Shown one piece after another: positions 62,730-64,000 of a DNA stretch of 64,000 nt. How positions within the stretch are numbered: the first letter of the stretch is position 1; the number at the start of each line of letters is the position of its first letter. Origin of the DNA: DASXQK01 sp963757155 (GTDB lineage Bacteria; Pseudomonadota; Alphaproteobacteria; Dongiales; Dongiaceae). Below the pieces are notes generated by a model. The model was not told the origin of the DNA. It saw only the letters and a list, made by a program, of their open reading frames with translations, and ran no database searches. The translations under genes and the position numbers were made by a program. The DNA lies in contig CAVWQS010000040.1 of the NCBI GenBank assembly GCA_963757155.1, positions 620,001-684,000 on the forward strand, in the 5' to 3' direction.

Positions 62730-64000
62730 ATGCCTGCCAACGCCACCACGACCATCACGAGCGCCGGCCCCGACAAGCGAACCGGCGACCGCGTCATCAT
62801 CTTCGACACCACTTTGCGCGACGGCGAACAGGCGCCGGGCTGCTCGATGAATCTCGAGGAGAAGCTGCGCATCGCCACGGTGCTGGAGGAGATGGGCGTG
62901 GACGTGGTGGAGGCCGGCTTTCCCATCGCCTCCAACGGCGATTTCGAGGCCGTGCGCGGCGTGGCGAAAGTCCTGCGCAATTCGGCGGTCGCCGGGCTTG
63001 CCCGCGCCAGCCGCAAGGACATCGACCGGGCCTGGGAGGCGCTGCGCGAGGCCGCGCGTCCGCGCATCCATACCTTCATCTCCACCAGCCCGCTTCATAT
63101 GAAGTTCAAGCTGCAGATGGAGCCCGATGCGGTGCATCAGGCGATCATCGACAGCGTCACCCATGCCCGCAATCTCTGCGAGGATGTGGAATGGTCGGCA
63201 GAGGACGCCTCGCGCACCGACCGCGATTTCCTCTGCCGCTGCGTCGAGACCGCCATCAAGGCCGGCGCGCGCACGGTGAACATCCCGGACACGGTGGGCT
63301 ATGCAATTCCCGAGGAATTCGCGGGCTTGATCGAGATGCTGCGCAACCGCGTGCCCAACATCGACAAGGCCGTGATCTCCGTGCATTGCCACAATGATCT
63401 GGGCCTCGCCGTGGCCAATTCGCTGGCCGCCGTCTCGGCCGGGGCGCGCCAGGTCGAATGCACCATCAACGGCCTGGGCGAGCGGGCGGGCAATGCGGCG
63501 ATGGAGGAGATCGTCATGGCGCTGCGCACGCGCCACGACCTCATGGCCTTCACCACCGGCATCGACACCACCACCATCACCCGGGCTTCCAAGCTCGTCT
63601 CCACCGTCACCGGCTTCGCCGTCCAGCCCAACAAGGCCATCGTCGGCGCCAATGCCTTCGCCCATGAATCCGGCATCCATCAGGACGGCATGCTGAAGCA
63701 TGCCGGCACCTATGAGATCATGACTCCGGAATCCGTCGGGCTCAGCCGCTCGACCCTGGTGATGGGCAAGCATTCCGGCCGCCATGCCTTCCGCAGCAAG
63801 CTGAAGGAGCTGGGCTTCGACCTCGGCGACAATGCGCTGGAGGATGCCTTCCGCCGCTTCAAGGAGCTCGCCGACAAGAAGAAGGATGTCTTCGACGAGG
63901 ACATCACCGCTCTGGTCGACGATGCCGTGGTGCGCAGCAACGACCGGATCCGCTTCGTCTCGCTCCAGGTGATCGCCGGGTCCAAGGGGCCCCAGCAGGC
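62730..64000 (+). CDS. leuA: 2-isopropylmalate synthase, 3'-truncated
   Basis: First committed enzyme of leucine synthesis, condensing acetyl-CoA with 2-ketoisovalerate (the product of the IlvC branch encoded upstream). About 423 codons are visible before the right edge. The ATG at 62730 lies 9 bases after GAGGA; an ATG at 62721 is less well placed. The signature IIFDTTLRDGEQAPGCSMN, the metal motif SVHCHNDLGLAVANSLAA and the second signature TINGLGERAGNAAMEE are present. The C-terminal regulatory LeuA dimerisation domain begins near VFDEDITALVDDAV. Confidence 0.97.
   Translation, partial: MPANATTTITSAGPDKRTGDRVIIFDTTLRDGEQAPGCSMNLEEKLRIATVLEEMGVDVVEAGFPIASNGDFEAVRGVAKVLRNSAVAGLARASRKDIDRAWEALREAARPRIHTFISTSPLHMKFKLQMEPDAVHQAIIDSVTHARNLCEDVEWSAEDASRTDRDFLCRCVETAIKAGARTVNIPDTVGYAIPEEFAGLIEMLRNRVPNIDKAVISVHCHNDLGLAVANSLAAVSAGARQVECTINGLGERAGNAAMEEIVMALRTRHDLMAFTTGIDTTTITRASKLVSTVTGFAVQPNKAIVGANAFAHESGIHQDGMLKHAGTYEIMTPESVGLSRSTLVMGKHSGRHAFRSKLKELGFDLGDNALEDAFRRFKELADKKKDVFDEDITALVDDAVVRSNDRIRFVSLQVIAGSKGPQQ

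Overview
The window is a high-GC alphaproteobacterial chromosome segment. The class call rests on a circularly permuted (two-piece) tmRNA gene next to sspB, the hflK-hflC-DUF2065-degP order, a DUF4169 gene, a ribbon-helix-helix small protein, and an FtsZ with a very long C-terminal linker. A Rhodospirillales-like relative is my guess; there is no 16S rRNA here to settle it. Almost everything is chromosomal housekeeping. I saw no prophage, insertion sequence, CRISPR array, secretion or defence island.

Layout. 1-950: 3'-truncated D-2-hydroxyacid dehydrogenase (minus). 1081-5714: bamD-recN-ligA (minus) with a good sigma-70-like promoter upstream of bamD. 5818-25416: a complete division/cell-wall (dcw) cluster on the minus strand, in transcription order mraZ-rsmH-ftsL-ftsI-murE-murF-mraY-murD-ftsW-murG-murC-murB-ddl-ftsQ-ftsA-ftsZ-lpxC. 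Many junctions are 4-bp ATGA overlaps. Upstream of mraZ lie four TGGG repeats at exact 10-bp spacing, overlaying a candidate promoter. 25788-26211: rnpB. 26212-30468: AmpD-like amidase, EamA transporter, Uup-type ABC-F ATPase and a TerB/DnaJ protein. 30606-39343: oxoprolinase/hydantoinase fusion, a palindromic repeat, an adenylate/guanylate cyclase, a family 2 glycosyltransferase, an FAD-linked oxidase, and a divergent GNAT/XRE-cupin pair. 39466-47754: DUF4169, a giant AsmA-like protein, a secreted phytase-like esterase, an RHH protein, fumC and a TfoX-N protein. 47779-48361: a candidate small-ORF transcription unit. 48507-50362: sspB, ssrA and divergent thyX. 50391-55768: mrp, then hflK-hflC-DUF2065-degP. 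55738-64000: miaA, ilvI-ilvH-ilvC, a membrane glycosyltransferase plus PAP2 phosphatase pair, palindromic repeats, and leuA running off the right edge.

Functional links. The left half makes peptidoglycan precursors (MurB to MurG, MraY, Ddl), builds the divisome (FtsQ/A/Z/L/I/W) and starts lipid A synthesis (LpxC). The amidase recycles wall fragments and BamD assembles outer-membrane proteins. ssrA tags stalled nascent chains, SspB hands tagged proteins to ClpXP, and HflKC/DegP handle membrane and periplasmic proteolysis. The right end is branched-chain amino acid synthesis.

Caveat for every user: six recognisable genes (ftsZ, uup, the family 2 glycosyltransferase, the XRE-cupin regulator, hflK, hflC) are broken by seven frameshifts, and every one is a net +1 base. 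This pattern in essential and well-conserved genes looks like insertion-type sequencing error rather than biology, so these genes are annotated as single frameshifted CDSs. The most interesting uncharacterised item is the small-ORF unit near 48 kb. I did not find a convincing new multi-gene system.
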